From assembly GCA_025769875.1 (NCBI GenBank), contig JAGFNK010000079.1, positions 1-64,000 on the forward strand: DNA of 64,000 bases. The letters run 5' to 3'. Shown one piece after another: positions 36,590 through 48,520 of this stretch (position 1 is the first letter of the stretch; every line of letters starts with the position of its first letter). The notes beneath the pieces were generated by a model. That model did not search any database. It was not told where the DNA came from and saw nothing but the letters and a program-made list of their open reading frames with translations. The position numbers and the translations under genes were made by a program. The DNA is from Russula earlei. Lineage: Eukaryota > Basidiomycota > Agaricomycetes > Russulales > Russulaceae.

Positions 36590-36691
36590 TTGAAGAGACA
36601 CATCGGAGTTTTGAAAAATGTCCTGTCCTGTCATAAGCCGAGCACTGGCAAGTCAAAGAAACCGTCTTAGTGCCCATCATGGCAATGCTGA

Positions 36692-37245
36692 GGCCCCTTT
36701 TACCAACCAAGAATTCTTGAATCTTGAACTTGAACTTGGATTTCAGGATTTTCCAGGAGTGACAGGAGTGACAGGAGTGATGTAAGTGATATGATGTATA
36801 TAATAAATTAATATGCATTTGTTTTTGTTGTCATTTGCATATTCACATATATGGGGTTACACATGATGTGTCAGCGTCAAACTTGGTGTCAAGCAGTCCA
36901 ACTTGAGCTCAACATCTGGGTGCTTGCAGCCCCATTTTCACCAGAGTTGCACATACAAAATTTGCACAAAGATGTGCACCCACACATTGGTGACACATAT
37001 TCTGCCTTAATGACATGCTTGCAATACCCCACTTGGAAGGAGTGGAAGGAAGGGTTAGAAAAAATATTTTACATATCACATGTAAACCCAGCAAATCACA
37101 CCGGAAAATAACTCATATTTGAAATGGACTCAAATTAGTTTATTATGTCACTTACATCACACCTGTCATTCCTGTCACTCCTGGAAAATCCCGAAATCCA
37201 AGTTCAAGTTCAAGATTCAAGAATTCTTGGTTGGTAAAAGGGGCC
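36692..37245. mobile_element. 554-bp MITE with TGA target-site duplication
   Basis: Inverted ends GGCCCCTTTTACCAACC with arms of about 115 bp and a non-coding centre. TGA precedes it (36689-36691) and follows it (37246-37248). Three-base duplications and GGCC ends suit a PIF/Harbinger-mobilised MITE; the terminal repeats differ from those of the neighbouring autonomous Harbinger, so another transposase must have moved it. Confidence 0.8.
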
Positions 37246-37531
37246 TGATATTTCCCAGGGAATTGACAAGGCAGGGTTTACCTTCACGAGCAATTGGATC
37301 CATTTCCGGATGTTATATATGATGGTACGTGTGCAGTGACGGTGACTTGATAATATTTTATGGCTGTACTGGACTGTATGATGTTTAATTTAGAGGGGGT
37401 GAAGAGAGGGGTGAGAACAAATAGACATCGGATCGAGCCCTTTTGAAGTGCCATATTTGGATGTGGTTACTCGATTTGGAGAGTGGTCTGTGGCTGTCTG
37501 CTCTCTGAATCTTCCTCGCTGAGGCTCCTCC

Positions 37532-37905
37532 CTAAGGCTCCCCTGGAGCTTTAGCACTTGCTGTAGCCGATAAACTGACGTTAACACTGACCGGGTGTGC
37601 ATTCGGTGGTGGATTGGGTACGACACTAACAGGATTCAGAGGGGCTCCAGCAGTAAGACGAGCCAACTCTTCGCGGGTACTGACGAGGGCCTCTTGTAAC
37701 CTCTGGTTCTCTTGGATCAAATACTCGTTCTTTTCCTGTAATTGGGCCAACCAAGCCTTCTTCCGCTGGCGGCATTTGAGCGCAGCTGAGGGAGAATGGA
37801 TGTGTAAGGCAATGAGATGGGCGATAACGTGAGTCCGGTGAACACACCTTGTCGATTCCGTTGGACATTCCTCGTGCTCATTTGGGTGGAGGCGGTTCAA
37901 GGCTC
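37532..37905 (-). pseudogene. ATF/CREB-type bZIP gene fragment (3' end only)
   Basis: Two exons can be read: one ending TRNVQRNRQ (about 37905-37847) and, after a GTGTGT..CTCAG intron (about 37847-37789), one starting AALKCRQRKKAWLAQLQEKN and continuing EYLIQENQRLQEALVSTREE to a stop at 37532. This is the bZIP of Atf1-like stress factors (RNRxAALKCRQRKKAWL). The conserved KRxxFLER before the basic region is degraded to STRNVQ, and no N-terminal exons (activation or Aft1-type domains) are found upstream; that DNA instead carries the dispersed 80-bp repeat. Probably a truncated gene copy carried or cut by transposition. Confidence 0.65.
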
Positions 37906-37916
37906 CCTTTCTGCCT

Positions 37917-38000
37917 ACCTCAGGTCTAAGTCGCGCGGTGCGCATGTACGCGGCCATTCGCAGGCCCACGAAGGGCCATTCTCACCGCTTCCAAATCCCT
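37917..38000 (-). repeat. Copy 2 of the 80-bp dispersed repeat (CpG-rich)
   Basis: Reverse-complement match of 31371-31452. This copy keeps CpG where the other has TpG or CpA. It lies at the broken 5' edge of the ATF-like fragment. Confidence 0.7.
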
Positions 38001-38159
38001 CGCACGGTCCTGGCCAGCGACGATGGTTTTTGTTTGGCACGAATGGAGAAGAGCCTCTCGACGTGGTGAAATTGAGCCAAATGGAGTGGTTAAATGGTTG
38101 CATGTGAGTGAACACACATGGAACCTCTCTGTGACTTATCTTTATGGTGTCAATAGCGG

Positions 38160-38530
38160 TGAGACTCTTCGTCTTCTTCCTACTGTGCCAAGTGGCCCAC
38201 AACGATCAGTGCTCAAGGTAAGGGTACGAAAGTACTCGGGAAGCTGTACGTTGGCACTACCGTCTACACGATCGCCCGCTTTGCTGTGATCACATTCGGC
38301 GTTCACCCGTAGAGTGCTTCCTGAGGAGACACAGCTGTTCCTTCACACATACAGCATTTACAGCATTCATCGGGACGAGCGTAACTTCCATACTCCAGAG
38401 GCATTCCTGTCGGAACGGTGGTTTAGTAAGGGCACTCCTGCAGGTGAACACAGCACGACCGCCTTTATCCCGTTCTCGTATGGACCAACCATCTGCGCGG
38501 GTAAGAACCTAGCGCTGATGGAGAATGCGT
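38160..38530 (+). pseudogene. Cytochrome P450 C-terminal fragment
   Basis: The reading ETLRLLPTVPSGPQRSVLK (ExxR motif) is followed, after a frame change and a disrupted stretch, by LPEETQLFLHTYSIYSIHRD, ERNFHTPEAFLSERWF (PERW region) and FIPFSYGPTICAGKNLAL, the heme-binding loop with its cysteine. The duplicated SIYSIH and the frame jump show decay. Nothing of the first 300 P450 residues is present. After GKNLALMEN the frame runs into unrelated Pro/Ala-rich sequence to 38808, an accidental fusion. Confidence 0.75.
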
Positions 38531-40453
38531 CAGCACTAGCACCAGCACCAGCACCGTCGTCTACACCGCCGTATCATCAGCATCACCAGCCGCTGCCCCC
38601 ATCTCATCCTTTGGCGCCTCAGCTCCGTCCACCATCGCCAGCCGCCGCCCCAGCTGCTTTAGCACCAGTCGTGCCTCCTACTGCCCCAGTCAGGATCGCC
38701 ATCTCAAAGCCTCCGGCGCCCCCTACGCTTATGCCTACGAACTCGCGCTTGCCGCCCACCCCTGCTTCCCGACCACGCCGCCATCTCGTGTCTGCTTGCG
38801 CCTGGTGACCATCACGGTCAGGTACAGGGATAGTCCAGCCAGCACAGCGTGGCAGCAAGCTAGCAGGACCAGACCACACGGTCTCACTTATGCTCATTAC
38901 TCCCCATCCGTAATCGCAAGCTCGATCCACGGCCTTTCTCATCCTGACAAATCACCTCTGAGCACGCCTCCTCGCCCCTCCCGGATTTCTGCTTAATCAA
39001 TAATCAAGCTGTGTTTGCTGCGCAGCATCTCGCCTTGGTACATCGCCTTGCCACCGTCCGTTCTTCACTTCATCCATACCTATCGATATAGGCAGCCGAC
39101 ACTTTTGGCACCTGTCTATCTGTCGGACTCTGCCCAAGAGCAACGAGAGGTATTTTCAACTTCACCTTTCGCCACACCTTTACGTGAAAAACAAGGCCCT
39201 GATGAAGAAGAGGACTCGCGTACCGATAATGAAACGGCGAGGCGTTCACCTTGGAACGACGCATACGACCGAGAGATTAGTTGGGTAGCTGAGCTTAGTC
39301 AGTTCCTTTCGGTTTGGCGCTCTTCTATGTCTATGTTACTCATGACGCCCCCTACAATAGTGCCAGAACGCATTCCTGTTCACGATGATAACGACTATGA
39401 CGATCCGGACAACATGGCCGAACCAAGGAATCAGCCGAGGAATCATCCTTCCTTTGCACGGCATCATTCAGATCATCACGAGCACGAGCATGAGGACGAT
39501 GACGATCCGTTACCACGCGCATCAATCCACACCCGCCGTCTCGCCGCCATCCCTCGTAAAAGGCGTTAACCTGGAACAAATAGAACAACCCCACGAAGAA
39601 TCGGTTATCGAAGAACAGGCCGCCGCTTCAGAGAAGCAGAAGCCGCCACCATCGCAGGCCGTTCGCCGACACACCCAGACACGCCGATAGCTCAGGAGGC
39701 ACGCCGCACGTCACGTGCCATTGCCCACGCGTGCCACCGCCACCAGTTGGAGACAACCACGCACCCGCGCCGCGGCCGAGACATGACGACAAGAGCAACA
39801 CGCAAGTCGGGCCCCGGGCCCAAACTCAGCCACTGGTAAAGGTGCCGCATCCAACTGTCAGTTCCATATATATTTCCAACATATATAGTCTGACTGACTG
39901 CTATTACATGCACAGGCCCACTACACGATTGAGAAGGAGCAGATCGAATGGAAGTGCATCTGGCTGACAACTCTTCTGGCCTTCAGGGCTTCTTTCCTTT
40001 GGTCATGACACAGGCTCTGGTCTTGGTGCACTCTTCCTCGAGTGACTTTGGAATATGGCAAGGAGCAGCAGCAGCCACCCCCTCGCCGCAGCTGATGCAA
40101 TCAAGTATCAGATGAGGGCGTCGCCGCGTACTGCATGCAACCAAGATCAATTGTTACAGTACTGTATCAATATATCTATCTATCTGAGTTCCAATATTGT
40201 GCTTGCATGCTTCAGTACACTTGGCAGGACGTAGATGAAAAATTGAATTAATCATAATATTACCAATAGCAGTAGAGATTCTAGTGAGACACCCGTGGTA
40301 TGTCTTCAATGGTCGATATCCCCCCTAGTTTTCAGTCTCGTAGATAAATTGTGAACGATGGATCCTGGCCAATCAGGTCACGGCATTTAACCGACTGAAT
40401 TGGATTACATTGGGCTGCTCGGAATTCACTTGATCTCCACTGGCATCACGGGT
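38531..40453. other. Interval with unassigned open frames
   Basis: A Pro/Ala-rich frame follows the P450 fragment to 38808. From 39015 to 39569 a 184-codon plus frame without an ATG at its head codes for an acidic, His-rich peptide (HHSDHHEHEHEDDDDPLP) behind a possible CAG acceptor at 39027; it may be an exon of a lost gene. From 39700 to 40450 no frame is convincing. Microsatellite-like TATATA and TCTATC runs occur at 39868 and 40172. Confidence 0.4.
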
Positions 40454-41893
40454 ATGGCCTCGAAGCCACCGACAGTCGTCTTAACTGTGACCATTTTCCA
40501 CTCGAAATGATCCTCCCAGTGCGCTGATGACTGCATAGAACGATGACGGCCCTCCTGGAACAGAATCTCCCTATATTTTCGGGTTTTATAAATATCTCAC
40601 GAGAACACTTGGTGCGTCCGCCCTTTAGATATCCCACTGTAGTCGAAGCCGATCCCGCGTACGCTATCACGTAGGCTGGAACGTTAGAGTCGTGATCCCT
40701 AACTCACAAAAGTCATGGATTGGTTTGTAACTTCCCGAGTGGAGAAATATATTGCACTTCCTCACCATGGCCGTCGAGACAGGCAAAGCCTACCAGATCA
40801 AGGATATTATTCAGGGACATTTCTACTATCCGCGTGATCCTGGTAAGCTTTGCTATGCCCTTGTTCGTTATTGGGTTTTATTGAAATTAATACGCCCAAG
40901 ACGGAATGGGCGAGATCTCGGACACTTCGCGGGCCCTTAAAGAAGGCGAGATTGCTGAATGGATCCTCTTGAATGGGGTGAGTCCTGGAACGCGATTACC
41001 TTCTGTTAGTCAAACACAATATACAGACACCGGCGACGTGCTCCAATATCTCCCTGCACAATCTATATCCCGGTGAGATCGACCTCGTGGTATGTTGTGG
41101 CCTGCTGTGACATTTTTCACAATCTCATTATGAGGAATGTACAATATTCAGTTGTCCGGACCTAATCTTGGGAGGAATACATCGTGTGAGCTTGTCGTAT
41201 ACACAGCTTTCTCTCTCTCAACCCTTGCTCTTCTTAGCCGCATTTATGTTGTCATCTGGAACCATCGGCGCCGCCATGTCATCCGCTCTCTCCCAAACTC
41301 GTAGCATTGCTCTGTCCTATGGAACGATCGTATATCCTACCCCGCCGACTTTCTTCGACCCCGCGCATGCGCTTTCCGTGAAGATCATTGGTTATCTTTG
41401 GGATAACTGGGGCAACGACGAGGCCGGCTTGCGGAATGGGGAAATTGACCTCTACAGCATAAACGTGCCCATGGTTCAAGAGTTGTTGAGCGAGGATGGA
41501 CTTCCTATCGTTTGGACGCGCGTCTGGAGGAACACATACCACCGTCTTTTCAAGCCGTACTCCCAAAAACGCGCTAAGGAACTTCAGCACGCTAGTCCAC
41601 AGGCGGGACCAGATTCCACGAGAACGTCGCTTGAGGAGACAGTTTCTCAGGAAGCAGAGGAGAAGGTCTCCCCAACGCGTATCGGGGACCTCGTATTCAA
41701 GTTCTCTCCAGACATGTCGAGCCTTATCGACCTTCCACCGTCCTCCCTGCCAGAGGGTTCTGATAGTTGGGCTGTTGAGAAGGGGTGGGTGAGCGTTGCT
41801 CCAATAAGAGCCAGCTTTGGGGAGCCGCCTGAGGAGAACGTGTTTGTAACTGGTGGGAGGATACAAGACAGAATATGGAAGATGAAGCTTTGA
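40454..41893 (+). CDS. SurE-domain nucleotidase/phosphatase-like protein (Pby1 N-domain type)
   Basis: Eight exons (40454-40486, 40539-40611, 40675-40722, 40783-40842, 40901-40977, 41027-41089, 41152-41185, 41238-41893) join to 347 residues. The SurE fold is clear: VLTNDDGPPG (metal-binding Asp-Asp), PNSQKSWIGKAY, GTPATCSNISLHNLYPGEID, LVLSGPNLGRNTS, LSSGTIGAAMSSA, SIALSYGT and DLYSINVPMVQEL. SurE enzymes release phosphate from nucleotides in a metal-dependent way; fungal members of this type resemble the N-terminal half of yeast Pby1. The C-terminal 110 residues contain the fungal-specific FKFSPDMSSLI and GWVSVAPIRASF. The start ATG 40454 places ten residues before the NDDG motif, the usual distance. 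A broken copy follows 770 bp downstream. Confidence 0.9.
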
Positions 41894-42664
41894 TGTAATG
41901 GACGTGAGCCTAGAGCCCGTTTGCGTGTTGTCGGTGTCCATGGAATGGAATGTCGTAAAGCGGTCACCAAACAGCATTTGTGAAGTTGCCGTATTTCGAG
42001 GTAGGCTCGCGCTGGCTAGAGTCACGGTCTATGAATACTGGCCTTCTCAAGTCCATCCATTGTCTTGAAGGGCTCAGTCCAGCATGTCGGGTTGGATTTG
42101 AGAAGGCCAATATTCACTCTTATCAAGTTTCCTGTCGTCTCAGATTAGTCTGGGTTTCTTCCCTACATCCAGGCGTGCAGGCGACACTTGCTTTACAGTG
42201 AAAATCTGCTCATGTTAGGTACAAGCGCTACACCACAGCCGCGGCGTAGCCCCGTACCCCGGTATTGTTTGTCTCCTGTCTCATAAATAACTGTAAAGTC
42301 TCCTAGTCATCTGCGAAATCTGGCTCCGAGTCGCGTTGCCCCGCGTGCTTGTCCCCTTTTCATGCTTGCTTGCACCGGCCCTTGGTCATCCACAAACAGT
42401 CACTGGAATGCTTTGGGAGTCGTAAGGAGCTTTCGGAGCATCATTTCGCGGTCGGGGACCGGGGACCTTTCGCTCATCTCAGGCATTGGCTCAATAGGGA
42501 CTGAAAGCGAGGGACATTTGATCTACGAGGCAATGACCAGGGATTGCATGATGCCATTGGCGTGTAGTGCCATTATTATGCCATTTTTGTATTTACACCG
42601 CCAGGAGCAGCTGCGGTGGAAGGATCGTCTGTATCCTCACACTCAATAGATCCCCACCACTGGT
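41894..42664. other. Spacer between the SurE gene and its pseudogene
   Basis: No gene. It contains an imperfect 22-bp inverted repeat (42033-42054 and 42094-42115, core GGCCTTCTCAA) with a 39-bp loop. Confidence 0.5.
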
Positions 42665-43735
42665 ATGGCCTCAAAACGCTCAGGCTCTGAGTGCGCTGAC
42701 GAATCTCCAGAATGATGAGCCTCCTAATCCAGAATCTCCCTACATTTTCGGGTTGTACAAGCATCTCACCGGAACCCTCGGTCAGTTTTTCCCTATGCCA
42801 GCCCTCTAGTATCAGATCGAAACTTGTCCCTCGCACGCAATCACGTAGTAGGACGTTAGCGTTGTGGTTCCTGACTCTCAAAAGTCTTGAAATGGTTTGT
42901 AACTTCTCCCGGGGGGGTCAATGTCTACTCCCGAGCCCTCACTGTCGAGACAGGGAACGAACGTTTTTATTACTACGCTTGCGATATTCGTGAGATTTAG
43001 CACGACGCGTGCGGATGGGCGGTAAATATTCAGCTGTAAACGGAAGATGGAATTGGCGACTTCTCATGCACTTCGCGGGCCCTTGAAGAAGGCGAGAGTG
43101 GTGAACGGATCCTCCTGAACGGGGTGGGTCGAAAACGGAGCGCGGCGTTCTCTTTCAACAAGCGCTCATTCATTCTCAGCTGCATTCGCTCTGTCGTCTG
43201 GAACCCTTGGCGCTGTCATGTCGTCCGCTCGCGGTGTTCGCCCTTTACTACGGAACGACCGAACGCCCCGCGCCGCAGGCCGTTTCTACCCCGCCCACGC
43301 CCTCTCCGTGAAGATCTTTGGGATAACTGGAAGCAAAGTCAAAGGCGACTTCAAGTTGCGGAATGGAGAAATCGACCTCTAAAGCATAAACGTTTCCGTG
43401 ATGCGAGGATTGTGGAGCGAGGACGGTCCTCCTATCATTTGGACGCGCAACACATAATACCGGTTATTCGAAGCGTATTCCCCGAAGCGCGCAGAGAAAC
43501 AGAGCAAGCTGTCCCAAAGGCGACACCGGACTCACAGGAGGAGACGGTGTCTCCCCGAAGGGGATTGGGACCTCGTACTCCAGGCCCGAGGAACCTTGAC
43601 CTTCCCCCTTGCCGGAAGGACAGTTTGGATTATTGAAAAAGGTTAGGTCAGCGTCAGTCCGATAAGTTGGTTTTGGGGAACCGCCTGCAGTATTTGCACC
43701 TGGTGGGACGATACAAAGATAGCATATAGAAGATG
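42665..43735 (+). pseudogene. Degenerate tandem copy of the SurE-domain gene
   Basis: Homology to 40454-41893 runs in the same order and strand: ESPYIFG-like PESPYIFGLYKHLTGTL at 42730, VVPDSQKS at 42860, TSRALEEGESGERILLNG at 43070, HALSVKIFG at 43300, LRNGEIDL at 43360, then traces of the C-terminal part to 43735. The NDDGPP motif reads NDEPP, a TGA replaces Trp in SQKSW, LYS reads stop-Ser at 43380, and the exon coding GTPATC..SGPN is largely lost. Several frame changes occur. Not functional. Confidence 0.85.
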
Positions 43736-43824
43736 ACGTTGTGGTTGATATAATACAAGATGTAGTGTCCATGCGCGTTCCCTCAAAACACGATTTCCGT
43801 GAGACAGTGGAAATCCAGAGCATA

Positions 43825-45677
43825 TCATAGAACAACAAGGGAGAAAGCACTTATCGCAACGAGGCTCAGCAACATGGGTATGCATAGCTGCTTAACAGGA
43901 GGAACGACGCCCGCATTTGCAACACCAACAACGCTTTGACGACGGTACACCTTGAGATAATTAATACTCCAGGACGCATTCTAGGTAGAGGAGTTGAGCA
44001 CTGCAGCGAGACAGGAAGTAGCACCATACCACAAAATTAGCCGGGTTCATAAGACGGTCCGGACATGTTCCAGGACAACCCGACGTAGCGTATGAATTGC
44101 CCGCCCAGTCACCTGCAATATGAGCATTGGGATGAGTCTCCGAGTCATGCATTCACTCGCTTGTACACACCGCAGAACGTGATATCTTCGCGAACATCAG
44201 CACGTCACCAATAAGCGGAGAAGAGGACGAGACACACCGAATATGATGGAGTGATTCTGGAAGTAGTTTAGGATGTTGCAGCCTGCAGGTTCCAGAGTGG
44301 CAGTAGGATTTGGCCAGTTGGCAGGATTTGGAATTCCTTGTAGGATATCCTCGGGTATAGCGACCCGATAGAAACTCCCTTGTGCAAACATATTAGTAGC
44401 TGGTGTAGCATCGTCCTCGGAAGTAACTCACAAACTGATATTCCGTCCTGGTCCCATTTCATCGCGAAAACCCCTCCGCCTTGGGCATCAAAAGTGGGCC
44501 CATATGACGCCCGACTCCACTCGATGACACCACATCCAGGTAAGAGACCGCTGCCCTCGCAATCGAGGTTCGTTTGGTTGTTTAATGTCTAACACCAGTG
44601 AAGATGGTGGCGATAGAAATGAAGGCGGTACTCACCACGATTGTTCCAGTATAGCTATTGTTTACAGGCGGCGTCAGCTGACATCCTAATATCACATTAG
44701 CATCCGTGTGGGAACATCCACAGGGGAAAAAATAACCAGCGCTGGTGTGCCATGTCACCTGGTTATGTTCGTTATCATGTACTCCTTCGATTATGTCGAT
44801 CTCTCCCAACTGTAAGAAGAGGTAAGTGGTGCTGTCGGGTTTGGACGAAGTTTAGCTCACAGTCGGCCAAGGTCCATTTCCGAGAGTCCAAAATGCGGGC
44901 CACACGCCTCGTGGTTATGCATAATTTAGCTTCAAGCGAACGGAAGTCACAAAAAAAACATACCACAGCCCCAAGGAGCGCGATCTATGTCTAGGATAAA
45001 TAGGCCAGTATTATAAATTGCATTGCTTGAGACTCGGACACTGACGCAAGGTCGATTAGCAGGAAACTAGGTCCACAATGTCAGTCCGCACCTCTCCCGG
45101 TTCTGGCCGGCCTGTAGCGTGTTCGTGTCATCTCCTTTCATAATGACTTTTTTCCCATCCCACGAAATGTACGATAGATTGTGAGCAAATGCTGTCGATT
45201 CATTAACGTAACTGTGGGACGAGGTCAGATACCAGCAACCAGCGAAGTGAAAGCTGAATCGTCGCATACGTGACAGTTCCACTGGAACGAGGGTTAGCTC
45301 GCACACACTAGTAGAAAAGGATACACACTGTGTAGGGTCATCTCCAGTGAAGAAGGAGAAGGAACTGATTGAAAAAACCCCGTCGACGCCGGTTTGGATT
45401 CGAGTTAACGCCAGACTCACTTGAAAAAGTTTGAGGCGTCATAAGTATCTTGGATGATCCATAGGACCTTCTCCGCACCCGACGTGATGTTGCTGGTAAT
45501 GTTATTGAGAGCGCTACTGTTGGTATCCCTGCGTAAGTTTGGGACGTTTTGTGGCAACAATATGGGAGCCGAGATGGACTCGCTGCGATTGATGGGGTCC
45601 ACGACGCTGATTGCCGCAGTGAGAGGTAAGAGGAGAATTGTCAGCGTTGATATCATCAGATGGAGATCGTTAAGCAT
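43825..45677 (-). CDS. GH16 endo-beta-1,3(4)-glucanase-like protein
   Basis: Family 16 glycoside hydrolase, a retaining enzyme for beta-1,3- or mixed beta-glucans. About nine exons. Signal peptide from ATG 45677 (MISTLTILLLPLTAAIS). Order of motifs: YDASNFFNSFSFFTGDDPTH, YVNESTAFAHNLSYISWDGK, VIMKGDDTNTL, VWPAFWTLGNGPWPT, LGEIDIIEGVHDNEHNQVTW (catalytic ExDxxE: GEIDIIE), LDCEGSGLLPGCGVIEWSRA, FAMKWDQDGISV, DWAGNSYATSGCPGTCPDRL and the final NASWSINYLKVYRRQ. After it comes a hydrophobic tail (LCIPMLLSLVAISAFSLVVL) ending at the stop, which suggests a GPI anchor or membrane tether, so it may act on the fungus's own wall. The frame is intact at all junctions I checked. Confidence 0.88.
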
Positions 45678-45912
45678 GGTCGTCGTCACAGATGCAAGGA
45701 AAGGGAGGGTGTGAATAATATGATGCACATGTTCGAGCCTCAAATGCACGCGCTCCGAAGCCCCGCGCTGCTAACTAGACTAGACTAGGCCAGTTGATCC
45801 ACGCCGTTCACACGCAGCTGCGGAACCAAAACACATATTATCTGGGACATTTTTGGGCATGCGCATACAAACATGTGATGTATTATGCAGTAAGAGAATA
45901 ATACTATCGCTA

Positions 45913-46731
45913 TCATCGGTAGCGGCGAAGGCTGAGAGTGTTCTGCCTTTTCCACGTGGCCACACGAGGTGTGTTGTTGTACCTGTGACCTTTTCCGAGA
46001 CCGCGGTTCTGACAAGTCGCATAAGTCAGAATGCATTTCAAAATCTGTCGCATAACATACGTGTTTCCCGACGCTCGTGAGGCCGCGAGCTTCCCGTCTC
46101 TTGTGTACAGGCTTGGTGATCCAGTTGATACGAGGGTCTCGACGAATCTGATTGTCATGAGCCAAGAAGAGGTGTAAGACGATTTCGATACTTACTGCCC
46201 TGTGATTGGGGTCGACAAGTATAACCTCATAATATTTGTATACACCATCCTGGTTGATCCAATACGAGTTCAGCACTCGCAAGTTACCGCAACGACGGCC
46301 AACGCGTTCTTCTGCAACACTTCGTAGACCACGTTGGAACTTGAGATGATTGACACCCTGGCGGACGGGCTTGCCATATGTCGCGCCTGAACGGAAAAAA
46401 AAAGTCAGACCAGCCCAGGTATCCGAGTAAAAAGTACGCACCTTTCGGGACATGCTTCTTACGATTACCACGGCGTACGCGCACGCGATAGATAACGTAT
46501 CCTTGTTTCGCTTTGTAGCCAAGCCGGCGAGCCTTGTCGGGGCGCGAGGGGCGCGAGGCCCGGTGGATGACGTTCAGCTGACGATACTCCCAGCACCTGT
46601 TCCACATTCGCAGTCGGGGTACGTTCAACGGCGGCAGCTAGAACGGCGACATACCGAACACGAAGCAGGAAACGAAGGACGTCCGACTGCTTTTTCTTGT
46701 ACAATTCCCCGATGTATTTATACGCACCCAT
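45913..46731 (-). CDS. RPL15: 60S ribosomal protein eL15
   Basis: Five exons (46731-46655, 46596-46442, 46386-46196, 46147-46061, 46008-45913) join to 201 residues, the usual size. Sequence is near identical to the eukaryotic consensus: [94 protein letters not shown] and the end [13 protein letters not shown]. Structural protein of the large ribosomal subunit. Head-to-tail with RPL32 on the same strand, 540 bp apart. Confidence 0.97.
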
Positions 46732-47271
46732 CCTGTAGGCAGTTGGATCAGCGTCATCCACCCCTTCTCAAGAGCATCCATCCTAAGGCAGCAACCAAAC
46801 GCCATTATAATGTAAAGAACAACTCGTAGGTCCATCGAAAGGGATCATAGACGAGAAGTTTGAGCTCACCTGTTGTCAATGCCCAACCGCTTGAACCAGT
46901 GGACAGGTCCTACTAATGAGTGTCCCGAACAAAGTTCATGTGCACTTCCGGCAAACTCCGCGGTTTCAATAGAAATGGCCTCCGAATGAACCATTCCACT
47001 ATAAATTACTCAAAGACATTCCTCACGACTCGGTGTGCAATCTGTCTATCTCCATCATCATTGTGTCTGCCTTTGGAGTGGCCCTTGCAACCACATTGTC
47101 ACAGGTCTCAGTCGAATAAGATTCCAGAATATAAGGTTATCATGATCATGAAGTTGTTGTCGCAGTGGAAATAGTGAGTCATGCATAGAAATTGGCATAC
47201 TACTAATGCATGCTCCATCGAACATCATGATACATGGGCGGCATTGAGTAACAACGAATATAGGCAACCAT
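46732..47271. promoter_or_regulatory. RPL15 promoter / RPL32 downstream region
   Basis: 540 bp between two ribosomal protein genes on the same strand. No ORF. No motif clearly shared with the region before RPL32 was found by eye. Confidence 0.4.
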
Positions 47272-47818
47272 CTACTCTTCAGAACGGAGGCGTGCAGCGG
47301 GATTAGTAACCTTCAGGCCTAGCGCATTTGCCCTGAAGGTGGTCACAGTGTCAGATGTGATATGAAAAGTGTTGCCAAAGCATCACACCTCTCTATAATG
47401 ACTACACGATTTCGACTGCTGACGTTGTGTGCGATCTCCGCAGCGTAGCTTTTGTTGTGCATAAGAAGCAACTCAAGCTCCCGGACATTGTTCACCAAGA
47501 ATTTCTTGAGGCCATTAGGAAGTAGATGACGCGTCTTCTTATTGCTACCATAGCCGATCTTCACGTGTGTGAGTATGCGATTGTGGGTGGGGCTGACACA
47601 CATACCTTGGGCATAGGGAGCTGACCCTTGAATCTGCGCCTCACCCTGTTGTCGATACCTTTTGGTTTCCTCCATGCCTCCTTGACGCTCTTGTAGCGAT
47701 CAGACTGATGACGCCTGAAAAGGTTACGTGTTAGCTGCTCTGATGTTCACCGGAAATACACTCGTGCGTACTTGAATGGTTTGGTGCGTTTTTTGATGAT
47801 GGGTGTCTTGATGGCCAT
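47272..47818 (-). CDS. RPL32: 60S ribosomal protein eL32
   Basis: Four exons (47818-47772, 47714-47606, 47558-47389, 47332-47272) give 128 residues. Start [20 protein letters not shown], then [60 protein letters not shown] and the end [10 protein letters not shown], all canonical for eL32. The last coding exon is only 61 nt and must be spliced in; without it the protein would end in a non-homologous tail. Confidence 0.97.
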
Positions 47819-48520
47819 GGTGTACTGCATAATGGGTAAGAACATGGATATGGCCACGAGTATGCCAAGTGCCTCTAGGACGGTTGGGATGACCAACACA
47901 ATGTCATCCAATGGAACGTCAACCCATCCATCGGATCCCGAAGCCCCCTATTGGGCATTCTCAGACCCAACATAGGTTGATGAACCAAACCTCGCCCAAA
48001 GAAACCGCCATTGCTAATGGAAACATACTCACGACCCTGCGAGGTGTTCAAAGGCAATAATACTGGTCGGCAGGCGGTGTGTCGAGGGACTGCCAAGTTT
48101 GGGAAGGTAAACATGTGTCAACAGGGTACCAATCATTCCCCCGCAGCGCCAAAGCAAAGCTGCGCTCAATGAAATGTTGGTGTTGGAGGTATTCCTAGCG
48201 GCCCCCCTTGTCATTTTCATTGCCCATACCCCCTGAGGGAGTTCCGTAGACATTTCTTTCAACCCGCAGACGTGGAGCGCGTGGAGGGCAAGACCAGTGA
48301 TTGACACGTGTGTCGGGTGCCTTGCCGTACAACGTGAGAGATACTTCAATCCCTCGTTGCTCAGCTGACCTATGGTCGGGGGGGCCTCCACCTCTTCCCC
48401 CCATCTCGAAAATCGACTTGCTATTATCAACCCCCACTCCTCTTAACGCCATCTTCCATTCCTTTCGCCTTGTTTTTTTTTTTTCCCCAACCCCAACCTC
48501 CCACCAAGCCCCACCAGTCT
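47819..48520. promoter_or_regulatory. Divergent promoter region of RPL32 and the kinase gene
   Basis: 700 bp between two divergently transcribed genes. A CT-rich, T-run leader (48440-48520) precedes the kinase start. No ORF that I can support. Confidence 0.5.
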